Shown here: in pieces, positions 62,521 through 64,000 of the stretch
How the letters are laid out: each line of letters starts with the position of its first letter
Position numbering within the stretch: the stretch's first letter is position 1
Assembly (NCBI GenBank): GCA_034687125.1
Contig: JAQGBZ010000079.1
Span: 154,227 to 218,226 of the forward strand
Length of the DNA: 64,000 bases
Source of the DNA: Neelides folsomi
Lineage: Eukaryota > Arthropoda > Collembola > Neelipleona > Neelidae
Direction: 5' to 3'
Notes under the pieces: generated by a model
Told to the model about the DNA's origin: nothing
The model's database searches: none
Seen by the model: the letters and a program-made list of their open reading frames with translations, nothing else
Program-made: the position numbers and the translations under genes

Positions 62521-63265
62521 ATTTCAAAAGTTAGTGCTCTTAAACTTTTAAAAAATGAAGAATATTTAGCATATCATTTAGAGTAGGTCACGATTATTCT
62601 GGCGCATTTAAAATGAATGAAATATCATTATTCAAGAAGTTTGACAATTGAAGTTGACAATCTCTTTGTAAAATAAACCATAATAAAGCTCGTGTAATTA
62701 CATAAATAGATTTAGTCAAATAATAACAAAAATTACGAGTGAATAAGTTAGATTCATCAAATTACTTTTTTTGGAACATTGAGTAAAAATAATGTAATGT
62801 AAAATTAAAATGAATTAAATAAAACCTCACCAATTATGAATATACTTATAAATTATAACACGCTTCTTTTTCTTTTGAAGACAGAATCGCAATTTGTAAT
62901 AAATTAGCTTGATTCGTATTTTTATATAATTTCCCTATCTTTTCTAATCTCTGCAATCGGCGACTATTCCTCTACGCTCTTCAAAATTTCCTTTCGGGCG
63001 GCAAAATTCTTCGATGTAGTTTCATATTTACTTTCATTTATACACATATCAATTTTTAAGAGATTTCTTACGCCAAATGAAAATATTATTTTATTTAATA
63101 TTTAATTCTTATTCTCATTATTTCATCCATACTAAGCAGAATTGTATTGATTAATTTTTGTTAATTATGTATTTATGATCGAATTAATTTCAATTCCAAT
63201 ATTTATTAAAGTTCTACTTAATTTGTTTTTACAAAAGATAATAGATAAAGAGGAAATTATAATTT
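62521..63265. promoter_or_regulatory. Divergent promoter region between usp48 and the HORMA-domain gene
   Basis: The two start codons are 985 bases apart on opposite strands, with no other gene between. Both transcripts must start here or in the adjacent 5'UTRs, so a shared regulatory region is inferred. It is AT-rich, except for a GC-richer patch at about 62940-63010. No TATA box or initiator could be assigned with confidence. Confidence 0.5.
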
Positions 63266-63433
63266 ATGGAATCTGATCATGTATTAGAGATTGAAAAGTT
63301 AAAAGGCATTGTAAAACAACAATTTTATGAGTTTTTCCAATATTCATTTTTCGTAATTTTGGAAAGGAGGAAATTGTATCCGGATGGAACATTTACGCTT
63401 CACAATAACAGATCATTCTCCCAAAGTTTACCG
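63266..63433 (+). CDS. mad2l2: mad2l2 coding exon 1
   Basis: Starts at MESDHVLEIEKLKG. No earlier Met in frame is evident, and the leader is AT-rich. Ends SFSQSLP at CCG|GTAAGT, a consensus donor in phase 0. Confidence 0.8.
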
Positions 63434-63815
63434 GTAAGTTATTTAATTAAGTTAATGACAATTACACATTATAAAAGTAAGCATAATTCTCATAAGAATA
63501 CTTCTTGTAAAACACAGTCTTATAGTATTTTCACATGTTATATTCTTTTAAGTATATCATTTTTCGGACTAATTATTATGATTAAGTAAATTAAAAATTT
63601 TTAAAATTAAAGAATTTGTTTTATTTTCAGGTTCCGGTTCATGATGGCTTGCGCGAATATGTTGAAACATTTTGTAAAAAGTTGACAACATTCTTATTTA
63701 ATGGAATTCTTATGGGAGCATTGCTTGAAATTTCTCAAAAAATCAATCTTCACGAAAGATATTTTTTCCGCTTAAATGGAACAAGCTCGAAAAAGTTTAT
63801 AGAAGAGTTTAATCA
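63266..63815 (+). CDS. mad2l2: HORMA-domain protein resembling MAD2L2/REV7, N-terminal part; continues beyond right edge
   Basis: Two exons, 63266-63433 and 63631-63815, encode 117 residues plus two bases. MAD2L2 (about 211 residues in human) is the small HORMA subunit of DNA polymerase zeta, also used in shieldin and cell-cycle control. The match is by pattern: an N-terminal helix, ILERRKLYPDGTF, VPVHDGLREYVETFC, and MGALLEISQKINLHERYFFRL align in order and spacing with the family's first half. A stop follows the last listed codon if unspliced, but CA|GTAAGG there is a near-perfect donor, so the gene very probably continues. The closely related MAD2 is a less likely alternative, since the YPxGxF motif favours REV7. 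Confidence 0.76.
63631..63815 (+). CDS. mad2l2: mad2l2 coding exon 2
   Basis: After a TTTTATTTTCAG acceptor it reads VPVHDGLREYV to KKFIEEFN, leaving in phase 2 at CA|GTAAGG. It carries the central HORMA strands. The seatbelt region would be further right. Confidence 0.78.
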
Positions 63816-63905
63816 GTAAGGATTACTTTTCACTCATATGGCATATTTTATACATAATGTATTACCTATATGTAATTATGTACCTAATATAGAAGTAGCA
63901 TTATA

Positions 63906-64000
63906 CAGGGAGGGCCATAAGTATCTTTTTTTAATCAGCTCGTATCTCTTTTAATCTTTAATCAATTTTTCTAACATTTGGCAACGGTAATGCTTATATA
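63906..64000. mobile_element. Possible left end of a mariner-like element cut by the window edge
   Basis: TA followed by CAGGGAGGGCCATAAGTATC resembles mariner-type termini (CAGGG and a GGCCATAAG-like run). It sits in the intron after mad2l2 exon 2. The other end and any transposase are outside the window. Confidence 0.5.

Overview
This is animal nuclear DNA, most likely from an arthropod. Genes are split by spliceosomal introns with GT/AG borders on both strands. Intergenic DNA is AT-rich, and non-autonomous DNA transposons with TA target sites are present. A crustacean, for example a caligid copepod, would fit the base composition and gene style, but nothing in the window proves the species. 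There are no bacterial genes, operons, CRISPR arrays or complete tRNA or rRNA genes.

Left and centre (1 to about 43 kb): one long minus-strand gene. I read it as a rotund/squeeze-type C2H2 zinc-finger transcription factor. Four exons join in phase: 42674-42901, 15615-16073, 14064-14112 and 12889-13097. They encode about 315 N-terminal residues rich in Ala, His, Gln, Gly, Ser and Pro, ending inside the first zinc finger. The rest of the finger array must lie beyond the left edge, behind an intron of more than 12.8 kb. Introns of 26.6, 1.5 and 0.95 kb separate the visible exons. A possible alternative first exon lies inside the 26.6 kb intron at 18274-18498. These introns are a mosaic of GC-richer, complex DNA and AT-rich blocks. 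They hold many overlapping open frames that I do not consider genes.

Middle (about 43 to 56.4 kb): the upstream flank of the zinc-finger gene, then AT-rich intergenic DNA. It carries a 606-bp fold-back transposon (49305-49910) and a short coding-like terminal segment of unknown affiliation (50693-50799).

Right (56405-62281): a complete minus-strand USP48-type ubiquitin hydrolase. It has 16 coding exons and 1039 codons before the stop, rebuilt with consistent splice phase at every junction. It has an additional 5' non-coding exon. A 289-bp TA-flanked transposon sits in its only long intron. Head to head with it, 985 bases between start codons, a plus-strand gene begins at 63266. It encodes a HORMA-domain protein resembling MAD2L2/REV7 and runs off the right edge.

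In other animals USP48 and REV7 both act in ubiquitin-linked DNA-damage responses, so their divergent arrangement is the most suggestive gene-level observation. I found no clearly novel multi-gene system.
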